From: an uncultured Ruminococcus sp.
Lineage (GTDB): Bacteria; Bacillota; Clostridia; Oscillospirales; Ruminococcaceae
Length of the DNA: 8,558 nucleotides
Assembly: GCA_947167535.1 (NCBI GenBank)
Contig: CAMVIL010000036.1
Location: 1-8,558, forward strand
Direction: 5' to 3'
Program-made: the position numbers and the translations under genes
The notes under the pieces: model-generated
What the model was told of the DNA's origin: nothing
The model's database searches: none
The model's input: the letters and a program-made list of their open reading frames with translations, nothing else
In this document: piece by piece, positions 1 to 5,785 of the stretch
Position numbering within the stretch: position 1 is the stretch's first letter
Layout: each line of letters starts with the position of its first letter

Positions 1-352
1 CGAGCTCCTTGACCTTTATCTGATACTCGATATCGTCGGTATCTATCTCGCAGATGGCGTCGCCCTTTTTGACTTCCTGACCTGCGGTGACGCAGAACTC
101 CTTGATGGTGCCGCCTTCCTTTTCGTAGGAGAGGTTGTACTGCTGTTCGCTCTGTATCGTGCCGCTGTTGACTATCTTCTTTTCCAGAGTCTTGCGCTTG
201 GCGGTGACGGTGGTGTAGGTGACCTCGCTGGCCTTTACGGTGGGTGCGGGGAGCACCTCTTCCTCGTCGGGGAGCAGGTAGCAGCCGCTGAACGCCGCAA
301 GAGACATGGCGCAGCAGAGGGCTGCGGCTATCGTTCTTGTTAATTTCTTCAT
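1..352 (-). CDS. Lipoprotein with HlyD-like biotinyl-lipoyl domain, efflux/ABC membrane-fusion type (C-terminus beyond window)
   Basis: The first 117 residues are present; the rest lies left of position 1. The protein begins MKKLTRTIAAALCC and reaches a lipobox-like FSGC with the modified cysteine at residue 24. Phe at -3 is a slightly atypical lipobox residue, but the Lys/Arg start plus Ala/Leu core make a lipoprotein signal peptide. After a short acidic and proline linker, residues about 40-70 read like the entry strand of a membrane-fusion protein, and residues about 75-105 (EGGTIKEFCVTAGQEVKKGD) are a classic half biotinyl-lipoyl barrel as in HlyD/MacA/AcrA-type adaptors. Such proteins in Firmicutes usually sit in operon with MacB-like ABC permease and ATPase genes, which would lie to the left here; that is inference. 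The start has an AGGAG box (complement of 361-365) eight bases upstream. Family call is fairly sure; the transported substrate cannot be told. Confidence 0.82.
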   Translation of the reverse strand, partial: MKKLTRTIAAALCCAMSLAAFSGCYLLPDEEEVLPAPTVKASEVTYTTVTAKRKTLEKKIVNSGTIQSEQQYNLSYEKEGGTIKEFCVTAGQEVKKGDAICEIDTDDIEYQIKVKEL

Positions 353-412
353 ATTTGTTCTCCTGTATGATAATTGACATTTGTCATCCCATGCGTGGAT
401 ACATATATATTA

Positions 413-441
413 ATTATACCAAATCACAGCGTATTTTGCCA
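413..441 (-). promoter_or_regulatory. Putative promoter of the lipoprotein gene (extended -10)
   Basis: On the minus strand TGGTATAAT (complement of 413-421) is a perfect extended -10. A weak -35, TGGCAA (complement of 436-441), sits 17 bp upstream, matching three of six consensus bases. The extended -10 probably compensates. The predicted leader to the start at 352 is about 50 nt. Confidence 0.5.
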
Positions 442-592
442 TATACGATTCTACAAATTTCTCACAGACTTTATGTGCATTTTGACAGCATATCCCAAGA
501 GAAAATGTTCAAAGCAGGCGTAATATTCTTATATGGGTAAAAATCAACAATTATTTTATATAAAATTCGTGCAACTTTTTTACGTAAATCTG

Positions 593-621
593 TGTACAAA
601 TCACAAAGAATGTGGTATAAT
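593..621 (+). promoter_or_regulatory. Putative promoter of the cytidylate-kinase-like gene (extended -10)
   Basis: TGTACA at 593-598 and TATAAT at 616-621 are 17 bp apart, and the -10 is preceded by TGTGG, giving a TGn extension. Transcription would start near 628 and give a leader of about 53 nt before the ATG at 681. The remaining AT-rich sequence between 422 and 592 shows no gene. Confidence 0.6.
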
Positions 622-680
622 CAGAATATAAAGAACAGTTATTCACCATCCGTAAGACGGTTCGGAAAAGAGGTGTCCTT

Positions 681-1307
681 ATGAAAAGCGTAATCACCAT
701 CGGCAGAGAGTTCGGAAGCGGCGGCAGAGAGATCGGAAAGCGCCTTGCCGAGCTTTACGGTATACCTTTTTATGATAAGGAGCTGCTCGAACAGGCGGCA
801 AAGGACAGCGGCATCTGCGAAGAGCTGATCGTCCGCCACGACGAAAGCGTCACCAACAGCATACTGTTCTCGCTGGTGATGGGCACCTATCCCCTGTCCT
901 CAGACGGCAGGATAAACCCCGAGATACCGCTGAACCAGCGCATCTTCCTCGCACAGTTCGACACCATCAGAAAGCTGGGCAAAAAGCCCTGCGTCATCGT
1001 CGGCAGGTGCGCCGATTACGTGCTCTCCGACTGCGAAAACCGCGTGTCGGTGTTCATCACGGGGAATATGTTTGAGAAGAAGCGCCGCATCGGCGAGCGC
1101 TACGACATAGAGAAGACAAAGCTTGAGGACTTCATCAAAAAGACCGACAAGCGGCGTTCCAACTATTACGAATACTACACCGACAACAAGTGGGGCGCGG
1201 CGTCAAACTATCACCTGACGCTCAACTCCTCCGAAGTCGGCATCGAGGGCGCTGTCAGGCTCATCGCACAGTACATTGAGCTGAAAGAGCAAAAGCCCGA
1301 CCGATAA
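681..1307 (+). CDS. Cytidylate-kinase-like family protein
   Basis: The protein has 208 residues. It opens with ITIGREFGSGGREIG (residues 5-19), the altered P-loop that marks the cytidylate kinase-like family (Cytidylate_kin2 in Pfam), followed by LAELYGIPFYDKELL (22-36), the hallmark second strand and helix of that family. A GRCADYVL segment (108-115) and a basic Arg/Lys stretch, KKTDKRRSNYY, in the C-terminal third fit the nucleoside-monophosphate-kinase core and lid. True CMP kinase (Cmk) phosphorylates CMP/dCMP with ATP in the cytoplasm, but members of this side family are widespread, often present in several copies per Clostridia genome, and their substrate is not established, so I give no gene symbol. 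AGAGG lies about eight bases before the ATG. The gene has its own promoter and terminator, so it is probably a single-gene transcript. It converges with the mannanase gene. Confidence 0.85.
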   Translation: MKSVITIGREFGSGGREIGKRLAELYGIPFYDKELLEQAAKDSGICEELIVRHDESVTNSILFSLVMGTYPLSSDGRINPEIPLNQRIFLAQFDTIRKLGKKPCVIVGRCADYVLSDCENRVSVFITGNMFEKKRRIGERYDIEKTKLEDFIKKTDKRRSNYYEYYTDNKWGAASNYHLTLNSSEVGIEGAVRLIAQYIELKEQKPDR

Positions 1308-1354
1308 ACGAACTTTTCTACTTTTTCATTTTACTTTCCTTACTTTTCCTATCA

Positions 1355-1386
1355 GAGAAAGCCCCCGCGTCAGGGGGCTTTTTCTT
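1355..1386 (+). terminator. Rho-independent terminator after the kinase-like gene
   Basis: GCCCCC (1361-1366) and GGGGGC (1373-1378) form a perfect stem around a 6-nt loop. Flanking AAA/TTT extend the pairing, and a TTTTTCTT tract follows (1379-1386). It begins about 50 nt after the stop codon. The upstream A-rich side would give a weaker U-tract on the other strand. Confidence 0.85.
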
Positions 1387-1455
1387 GTCCGCGCGGTCGG
1401 GGGACTTGTGCGATGTTAAAATGTTTGCACAGGTTCCTTTTAAGCGAGGAATCTC

Positions 1456-1669
1456 CAAGGGCACTGTGAGTTACAGCGAATCCTCGACGCAAACCGCGTA
1501 ATTCCAACGTTTTTTCAGAGTGAATCCTCGATGGATCATAGTGAATCCTCGTGGGGAAGTAAAGAAAAACCTACGAGGATTCACTTTTATATTCAAAAGT
1601 GAATCCTCGTAAACCCCACGTAATAGCACACTTTTTACCGAGGATTCTTTTTAAGTCACAGTGTCCTTG
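1456..1669. repeat. Palindromic, inverted-repeat-bounded non-coding element (MITE/REP-like candidate)
   Basis: The outer ends are a 31-nt inverted repeat: 1456-1486 matches the complement of 1639-1669 at 26 of 31 positions without a gap, beginning CAAGG(G/A)CACTGTGA. Inside, the 12-mer AGTGAATCCTCG occurs directly at 1519-1530, 1540-1551 and 1598-1609 and inverted at 1574-1585. The 9-mer core GAATCCTCG also lies in each outer repeat. A centre hairpin has a perfect 16-bp stem. I see no coding frame of its own and no clear target-site duplication next to the ends. It sits between two convergent genes and between their terminators, a typical place for a tolerated insertion. I do not recognise the family. 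MITE, REP-like element and structured RNA are the main alternatives. Confidence 0.7.
1573..1610. repeat. Perfect 16-bp inverted repeat, 6-nt loop (core hairpin of the element)
   Basis: ACGAGGATTCACTTTT at 1573-1588 is exactly complementary to 1595-1610, leaving ATATTC as the loop. A further pair, CGTGGGG (1550-1556) with CCCCACG (1614-1620), encloses it, so a nested fold is possible in single-stranded DNA or RNA. It has no U-tract directly after it and is not a normal terminator. Confidence 0.9.
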
Positions 1670-1674
1670 AAACA

Positions 1675-1705
1675 CAAAAAGCACCCCGCAGAAAAACAGG
1701 GTGCT
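1675..1705 (-). terminator. Rho-independent terminator of the mannanase gene
   Basis: On the minus strand GCACCC (complement of 1699-1704) pairs with GGGTGC (complement of 1681-1686) and is followed at once by TTTTTGTGTTT. It begins about 20 nt after the stop of the GH26 gene at 1724 and abuts the inverted-repeat element ending at 1669. Confidence 0.85.
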
Positions 1706-1723
1706 CATGTTAATATTCTTATA

Positions 1724-3382
1724 TTACTTGTTCGCGTACGCGAGATACCTCTCGGTGTTGAGAGGATAGTTCTTCAGGTCGGGGAGCTCCTTGAGGGTCA
1801 GCACGCGGTCGCTGGAGTATATCTTCTTCCACATCTCCATCGAGGTGTAGTCGCCCGGGAGCTGCATATCCTTGAGGGTGAACTCGCCGTTCCAGGTCGC
1901 GAACCAGCCCCAGCGTGTGCCGTCGTTCATGGCGGCGTCGGGGTCGAACAGCGTGCCGTTCTCGGTCATCGCGACTATCTTCTGGTCTGACGTGCAGCTC
2001 TTGGTGAAGTCGTAGTACCACTTCTTCGAGGAGTAATCTCCCGCGTCGGCGTAAACGTCGTAGCCGAGAATGTCAACATACTCGTCACCGGGATAGTAGT
2101 CGGGGTTCTGACCGTCCCACACCCAGATAAGGTTGTTGATGTTGTGGTAATCGGTCAGGCGCTCGAACATCAGCTTCCAGAGCTCCTTGTAGGCATCAGC
2201 GCCCGAAGAGCCCCACCAGAACCAGGGATTGTTCCACTTGGGATCGCCGCCGCCCTCGTGCAGAGGTCTCCAGAGTATCGGCACATGGTAGTCGTCCAGC
2301 TCCTTGAGGTACTCCGCGATGGCGTCAATGTCGCTGACGAGCAGGTCATATCCTTCCTGATCCTCGCCGTTCATTATCTTCGCAAGGTCGATGTCGGTGT
2401 ACTCGGTGTAGAATCCCTGCCACCATGCGCCGCCGTTCTTCATGATATACGGCTCGGGAGCGTTCCAGTGCCAGGTCAGGGTCACGATACCGCCCTGATT
2501 CAGCCAGAAGTCCTTGGCGTTGTTGATGGCATTGATGCCGCCGCTTGAACCGTGCGCAACGCGGCTTGGCGAAAGCTCGATGAGGTCAAGACCCATCATA
2601 GCGGGATAGTCGCCGAGATTCTTCTCGATCTCGATGAACTCGCGGGATTCCAGTCCCGCGTTATCGGAAGCGTACTGTCCCGAGATTATATACTTTCCGT
2701 AGCTGTCGCAGAGGAAGTTGTAGAGTCTCCAGGTCTCCTGACTGGCGTTCTCATTGCAAAGCGAACGGTTGACGTCGTACTGCGAAAGATCCAGACTCTG
2801 GGCAGGCTGTATCACAATGCTGTCGATATATACAGGCACGCTCTGCGCCTTGATACCGATAGTATGCTTGCCCTCGCCCACCAGTACCTTCTCGGCAGAG
2901 TTGTCGCTAAACTTCGTGTCCGCGATGGAGAAGGTAGTCAGCGCATTGCCGTCGATGGTGATGGAAGCGTCGGTGTTCTCTGCATCGGCAGCCGCGCGGA
3001 TAAGGAAGTCATAGCTTCCCTCAGCGGGGAACTCGATCTCAAAGCTGACCGAAGCCTCGTTAGGCAGAGCCGCAAAGCCCTTGCCCGTGAACTCTCCCGC
3101 GAAAGCCTTGTCCATAGCATCGCCGCCGTCGAACTTGCCCTTCTCGGCCTCGCATTCATACTTGAAATCTTCTGGCACCGAAGCGTCGCCGCCGGGCACC
3201 TCGGAGATATCGAAATCTCCCATCGTTTCATGGACAGGTTCGGTAGGTATGCTCTGGCGTGTGGTAGTCTCACCGCTGTCAGTCTTGCCGTCGCCGCCCC
3301 CCGCCTTCTTGGCGCAGGAGCTTACCGAAAGTGTCATCACTGCGGCAACTGCGCCGCAGATAATTCTTTTGTATGTCCTCAT
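1724..3382 (-). CDS. GH26 endo-beta-1,4-mannanase, lipoprotein with N-terminal CBM-like module
   Basis: This 552-residue protein would cut the beta-1,4-mannan backbone (mannan, gluco- or galactomannan) at the cell surface. A lipoprotein signal (MRTYKRIICG...) ends in VSSC with the cysteine at residue 23, followed by a Gly/Ser/Thr linker to about 70. Residues about 74-192 begin with an Ala/Glu-rich strand (YECEAEKGKF) and form a beta-rich module resembling CBM35/CBM6-type mannan-binding domains. The GH26 barrel spans about 200-550. WRPLHEGGG (371-379) holds the expected acid/base Glu376, MTENG (472-476) the expected nucleophile Glu474, and WHWNAPEP (304-311) is the usual substrate-cleft motif. 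No dockerin is present, so attachment is by lipid rather than a cellulosome. GGGAGG lies about eight bases before the ATG. The gene is monocistronic, with its own promoter, operator-like site and terminator. Family and catalytic residues are secure; the exact mannan preference is not. Confidence 0.95.
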   Translation of the reverse strand: MRTYKRIICGAVAAVMTLSVSSCAKKAGGGDGKTDSGETTTRQSIPTEPVHETMGDFDISEVPGGDASVPEDFKYECEAEKGKFDGGDAMDKAFAGEFTGKGFAALPNEASVSFEIEFPAEGSYDFLIRAAADAENTDASITIDGNALTTFSIADTKFSDNSAEKVLVGEGKHTIGIKAQSVPVYIDSIVIQPAQSLDLSQYDVNRSLCNENASQETWRLYNFLCDSYGKYIISGQYASDNAGLESREFIEIEKNLGDYPAMMGLDLIELSPSRVAHGSSGGINAINNAKDFWLNQGGIVTLTWHWNAPEPYIMKNGGAWWQGFYTEYTDIDLAKIMNGEDQEGYDLLVSDIDAIAEYLKELDDYHVPILWRPLHEGGGDPKWNNPWFWWGSSGADAYKELWKLMFERLTDYHNINNLIWVWDGQNPDYYPGDEYVDILGYDVYADAGDYSSKKWYYDFTKSCTSDQKIVAMTENGTLFDPDAAMNDGTRWGWFATWNGEFTLKDMQLPGDYTSMEMWKKIYSSDRVLTLKELPDLKNYPLNTERYLAYANK

Positions 3383-3435
3383 ATTCCAACCTCCCGAAAA
3401 CAGGTCATATGGTCAATAACAACTTCTATAACGAC

Positions 3436-3464
3436 ATTTTATCACATATCGGCTCTGTTGTCAA
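3436..3464 (-). promoter_or_regulatory. Promoter of the GH26 mannanase gene
   Basis: On the minus strand a perfect TTGACA (complement of 3459-3464) and TAAAAT (complement of 3436-3441) are separated by 17 bp. The -10 is preceded by TGTGA, giving an extended -10. The leader to the ATG at 3382 is about 47 nt. Confidence 0.8.
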
Positions 3465-3466
3465 TG

Positions 3467-3484
3467 TGGTAAAACGTTTACATG
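3467..3484. promoter_or_regulatory. LacI-family-like operator upstream of the mannanase -35
   Basis: On the minus strand this reads CATGTAAACGTTTTACCA. It is an imperfect palindrome around the central CG typical of LacI/GalR-family operators; TGTAAACG matches the left half of a catabolite-response (cre) site, while the right half deviates by one inserted T. It lies just upstream of the -35 box, where either a repressor or an activator could act. The factor is not encoded in the window. Confidence 0.45.
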
Positions 3485-3501
3485 TCTTAATATTTTATTA
3501 C

Positions 3502-3536
3502 AATAACAAACGCCCGCACAATTCTCGGTGCAGGCG
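3502..3536 (-). terminator. Rho-independent terminator of the leuC-Dabb-leuD operon
   Basis: On the minus strand CGCCTGCAC (complement of 3528-3536) pairs over nine positions, one a G-T wobble, with GTGCGGGCG (complement of 3511-3519), followed by TTTGTTATT. It starts about 18 nt after the leuD stop and lies upstream of the mannanase promoter, insulating the two transcripts. Confidence 0.8.
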
Positions 3537-3554
3537 CCGATATTTACAGGTAAA

Positions 3555-4034
3555 TTATTTCAGCGAGTTGAGCAGGCCGCCCTTGTTGATGATGTTGATG
3601 AGGAACTCGGGGAACGCCTGTCCCTGATAGCTCTCGCCCTTTGTCAGGTTGGTGATGACGCCGCTCTCGAAGTCGATCTCTACCTCGTCGCCCGCTTCGA
3701 TCTTCTCGCTTGCCTCGCGGCACTCGATGATCGGCAGTCCGATGTTGATGGCGTTGCGGTAGAAGATACGCGCAAAGGTCGCCGCGATAACGCAGGAGAT
3801 ACCGCTCGCCTTGATAGCGATGGGCGCGTGCTCTCTCGAAGAGCCGCAGCCGAAGTTCTCGTGGGCTACCATGATGTCGCCCTCCTTGACGTTCTTCACA
3901 AAGTCGATGTCGATGTCCTCCATGCAGTGGCTCGCCAGCTCCTTGTGGTCTGCTGTGTTTAGATATCTTGCGGGAATGATAACGTCGGTGTCAACGTTGT
4001 CCCCGTACTTGTGTACTGTACCTTTAGCCTTCAT
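3555..4034 (-). CDS. leuD: 3-isopropylmalate dehydratase small subunit
   Basis: The 159-residue protein is the swivelling small subunit of isopropylmalate isomerase. With LeuC it converts 2-isopropylmalate to 3-isopropylmalate in leucine synthesis in the cytoplasm. Its start, [23 protein letters not shown] (5-27), carries the D-T-D-x-I-x-P-A-R signature and the YLxT substrate loop (24-27). [13 protein letters not shown] (59-71) is the active-site loop and [11 protein letters not shown] (91-101) the second conserved block. At about 160 residues it is the short clostridial/archaeal type, not the roughly 200-residue enterobacterial one, matching the short LeuC here. It lies 18 nt after the Dabb gene, with AAGGA about ten bases before the ATG, and is last in the operon. 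The YLxT loop favours LeuD over homoaconitase or 2-methylcitrate paralogues, though sequence alone cannot fully exclude them. Confidence 0.92.
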   Translation of the reverse strand: MKAKGTVHKYGDNVDTDVIIPARYLNTADHKELASHCMEDIDIDFVKNVKEGDIMVAHENFGCGSSREHAPIAIKASGISCVIAATFARIFYRNAINIGLPIIECREASEKIEAGDEVEIDFESGVITNLTKGESYQGQAFPEFLINIINKGGLLNSLK

Positions 4035-4052
4035 GTCTATCTATCCTTTCGG

Positions 4053-4352
4053 TCAAATTTCAAAATCTATGCACTTTCTCGCCTTGACTACCGTGGCAAC
4101 GTATTCCTTGACCTTTACGTGCTCGGGATGGTCGGCATAATATCTGAGCGCCGCCGCGTCCTCGAAGGTGCTGTCCAGCAGTACGTCACCGTTGGAAGTG
4201 TCCAGTTTTTCGTACTGCACTTTAATCTCCACAGCGCCCTCAACAACGCCCTTGAGCGCTTCGAGGTCAGCCTTCATCTTAGCACCTGCCGCCTTTTTCT
4301 GCTCGGCAGTCAGCTCGTCCTTCAGATCCCAGATTATGATGTGCTTTACCAT
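4053..4352 (-). CDS. Dabb-family (stress-responsive A/B barrel) small protein
   Basis: The 99-residue protein opens with MVKHIIIWDLKDELTAEQK and carries YYADHPEHVKVKEYV near residues 71-85. Both are the standard landmarks of the Dabb fold (stress-responsive A/B barrel, Pfam Dabb), a dimeric ferredoxin-like alpha/beta barrel. No signal peptide or membrane segment is present, so it is cytoplasmic. The biochemical role of bacterial single-domain Dabb proteins is mostly unknown; some relatives act as small cyclases or decarboxylase-like enzymes or bind small ligands. Its ATG begins one base after the leuC stop codon, and its GAGG site lies inside the end of leuC, so translation is probably coupled to leuC. 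leuD follows after 18 nt. Such tight placement implies co-expression with the isomerase subunits, but not necessarily a role in the reaction. Fold call is confident; function is unassigned. Confidence 0.85.
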   Translation of the reverse strand: MVKHIIIWDLKDELTAEQKKAAGAKMKADLEALKGVVEGAVEIKVQYEKLDTSNGDVLLDSTFEDAAALRYYADHPEHVKVKEYVATVVKARKCIDFEI

Positions 4353-4353
4353 C

Positions 4354-5616
4354 TTACATTACCTCGCTGGGCTGGGAGATCTTGCCCGTTACAGCAGAAG
4401 CCGCCGCAACGTAGGGAGAAGCCAGATAAACTTCGCTCTCGGGATGACCCATTCTGCCGACGAAGTTGCGGTTGGTGGTGGCTATCGAGCGCTCGCCCTT
4501 GGCGAGGATACCCATGTAGCCGCCGAGACATGGACCGCAGGTCGGAGTGGATACCGCACAGCCTGCCTCGATGAATATCTTCAGCAGACCCTCTTCCATA
4601 GCCTGCATATATACAGCCTGAGTAGCGGGGATAACGATGCAGCGCACGCCCTTTGCGATGTGCTTGCCCCTGAAGATCTCCGCAGCTGCTCTGAGGTCCT
4701 CGATGCGTCCGTTGGTGCAGGAGCCGATGACCGACTGGTCGATCTTTACATCGCCGATCTCGTCGAAGGTCTTGGCGTTCTCGGGAAGATGCGGGAATGC
4801 AACGGTAGGCTTTATCTGCGACAGGTCGATGTCGTAGACCTCGTCGTACTCGGCGTCGGGATCAGCCTCGAACACCTTGTACTCGCGCTGGAATCTGCCC
4901 TTTACGTACTCGAGAGTCACCTCGTCAACAGCGAAGATGCCGTTCTTTGCACCCGCTTCTATTGCCATGTTAGCCATGCAGAGTCTGTCTTCCATAGTCA
5001 GGTTCTTTAGTCCCTCGCCCGAGAACTCCATTGAGCGGTAAAGCGCACCGTCCACGCCGATCATACCGATGATGTGGAGGATAACGTCCTTTGCAGCGCT
5101 GTACTTGGGCAGCTTGCCGATAATGTTGAACTTGATGGCAGAAGGAACCTTGAACCATGCCTTGCCCTTAGCCATGCCCGCGCACATATCGGTCGAGCCT
5201 ACGCCTGTTGAGAATGCTCCGAGAGCACCGTAGGTGCAGGTGTGGCTGTCGGCACCGATGATGCAGTCGCCGGGGCCTACGAGACCTTTCTCGGGCAGCA
5301 GAGCGTGCTCAATGCCCATCTCGCCTACGTCGTAGAAGTGGGTAACGCTGTGCTCGCCGCAGAAATCACGGCACTGCTTGCACTGTGTAGCCGCCTTTAT
5401 ATCCTTGTTAGGTGCAAAGTGATCCATGACCATAGTCACCTTGTCCTTGTCAAACACATCGGTAAAGCCGGCCTTGTGGAACTCGTTGATCGCAACGGGC
5501 GATGTGATGTCGTTGCCCAGCACGAAGTCAAGGTCAGCCATGATGAGCTGTCCCGCCTTTACCTCAGAGAGTCCCGCGTGAGCCGCGAGTATCTTCTGTG
5601 TCATTGTCATTCCCAT
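4354..5616 (-). CDS. leuC: 3-isopropylmalate dehydratase large subunit
   Basis: The 420-residue protein is the aconitase-family large subunit that carries the 4Fe-4S cluster of isopropylmalate isomerase. Cluster ligands are visible as Cys300 in GSCTNG (299-303) and Cys360/Cys363 in TCGPCLGG (359-366). Other family blocks are DHFAPNKD (65-72), [21 protein letters not shown] (121-141) and the C-terminal NRNFVGRMG (382-390). The length fits the short LeuC2/HacA-like class rather than the roughly 466-residue enterobacterial form. The start [10 protein letters not shown] is preceded by AAAGGAAG about eight bases upstream; the next in-frame ATG is only two codons later and is less well spaced. It is the first gene of leuC-Dabb-leuD. 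No leuA or leuB is in the window. The partner LeuD makes leucine synthesis much more likely than homoaconitase. Confidence 0.94.
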   Translation of the reverse strand: MGMTMTQKILAAHAGLSEVKAGQLIMADLDFVLGNDITSPVAINEFHKAGFTDVFDKDKVTMVMDHFAPNKDIKAATQCKQCRDFCGEHSVTHFYDVGEMGIEHALLPEKGLVGPGDCIIGADSHTCTYGALGAFSTGVGSTDMCAGMAKGKAWFKVPSAIKFNIIGKLPKYSAAKDVILHIIGMIGVDGALYRSMEFSGEGLKNLTMEDRLCMANMAIEAGAKNGIFAVDEVTLEYVKGRFQREYKVFEADPDAEYDEVYDIDLSQIKPTVAFPHLPENAKTFDEIGDVKIDQSVIGSCTNGRIEDLRAAAEIFRGKHIAKGVRCIVIPATQAVYMQAMEEGLLKIFIEAGCAVSTPTCGPCLGGYMGILAKGERSIATTNRNFVGRMGHPESEVYLASPYVAAASAVTGKISQPSEVM

Positions 5617-5651
5617 GTAATTACTTCCTTTCGGTGTATCTTATCCTGAAC

Positions 5652-5673
5652 CAAGCGGACGTCTGTGCGCTTG
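5652..5673 (-). promoter_or_regulatory. Small hairpin in the leuC leader
   Basis: CAAGCG (5652-5657) and CGCTTG (5668-5673) form a perfect 6-bp stem with a 10-nt loop, inside the transcribed leader of about 62 nt. The leader is too short for a T-box, and I see no leucine-rich leader peptide or terminator in it. The hairpin may only affect stability or translation. Confidence 0.35.
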
Positions 5674-5684
5674 CAGTCTATTGT

Positions 5685-5713
5685 ATTATATCACATCCTT
5701 TCTGATTTGTCAA
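5685..5713 (-). promoter_or_regulatory. Strong promoter of the leuC-Dabb-leuD operon
   Basis: On the minus strand TTGACA (complement of 5708-5713) and TATAAT (complement of 5685-5690) are both perfect consensus hexamers with a 17-bp spacer, and the -10 is preceded by TGTGA. This is close to the ideal sigma-A promoter with extended -10 and implies high basal expression. Confidence 0.88.
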
Positions 5714-5740
5714 TCACAGGACCGCAGTCATTTTACCGTA

Positions 5741-5773
5741 CAAAAGAAAAGAGCCCCGCAGCGAGGCTCTTTT
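5741..5773 (-). terminator. Rho-independent terminator of the transglutaminase-like gene
   Basis: AAAAGAGCC (complement of 5765-5773) pairs with GGCTCTTTT (complement of 5747-5755), a 9-bp stem with a 9-nt loop, followed on the minus strand by CTTTTG. It starts 12 nt after the stop codon and lies upstream of the leuC promoter, so leucine genes are transcribed separately. Confidence 0.85.
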
Positions 5774-5785
5774 AAGTTTGCTGTT

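Noticed and set aside
337..540. 67-codon plus-strand open frame
   Set aside because: It starts inside the lipoprotein signal-peptide codons and spans that gene's promoter. There is no ribosome site and no family resemblance.
1445..1647. CRISPR array, because a short sequence recurs several times
   Set aside because: The repeated unit is only 9-12 nt, occurs in both orientations, and the spacing is irregular (21, 44 and 58 nt). There are no uniform repeat-spacer units and no cas genes.
521..1724. Shared 14-mer TAATATTCTTATAT at 521-534 and 1711-1724
   Set aside because: It is a short AT-rich match with unrelated flanks, one copy in an intergenic region and one at the mannanase stop. It is likely chance.
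1661..1990. Open frame on the plus strand overlapping the mannanase 3' end
   Set aside because: It runs antisense through the GH26 catalytic domain, has no ribosome site, and its start lies inside the inverted-repeat element and terminator. It is a shadow of GC-rich codon use.
2552..3472. 306-codon plus-strand open frame
   Set aside because: It is antisense to the mannanase signal peptide, CBM-like module and promoter, and shows no recognisable protein family. The minus-strand frame has clear catalytic motifs.
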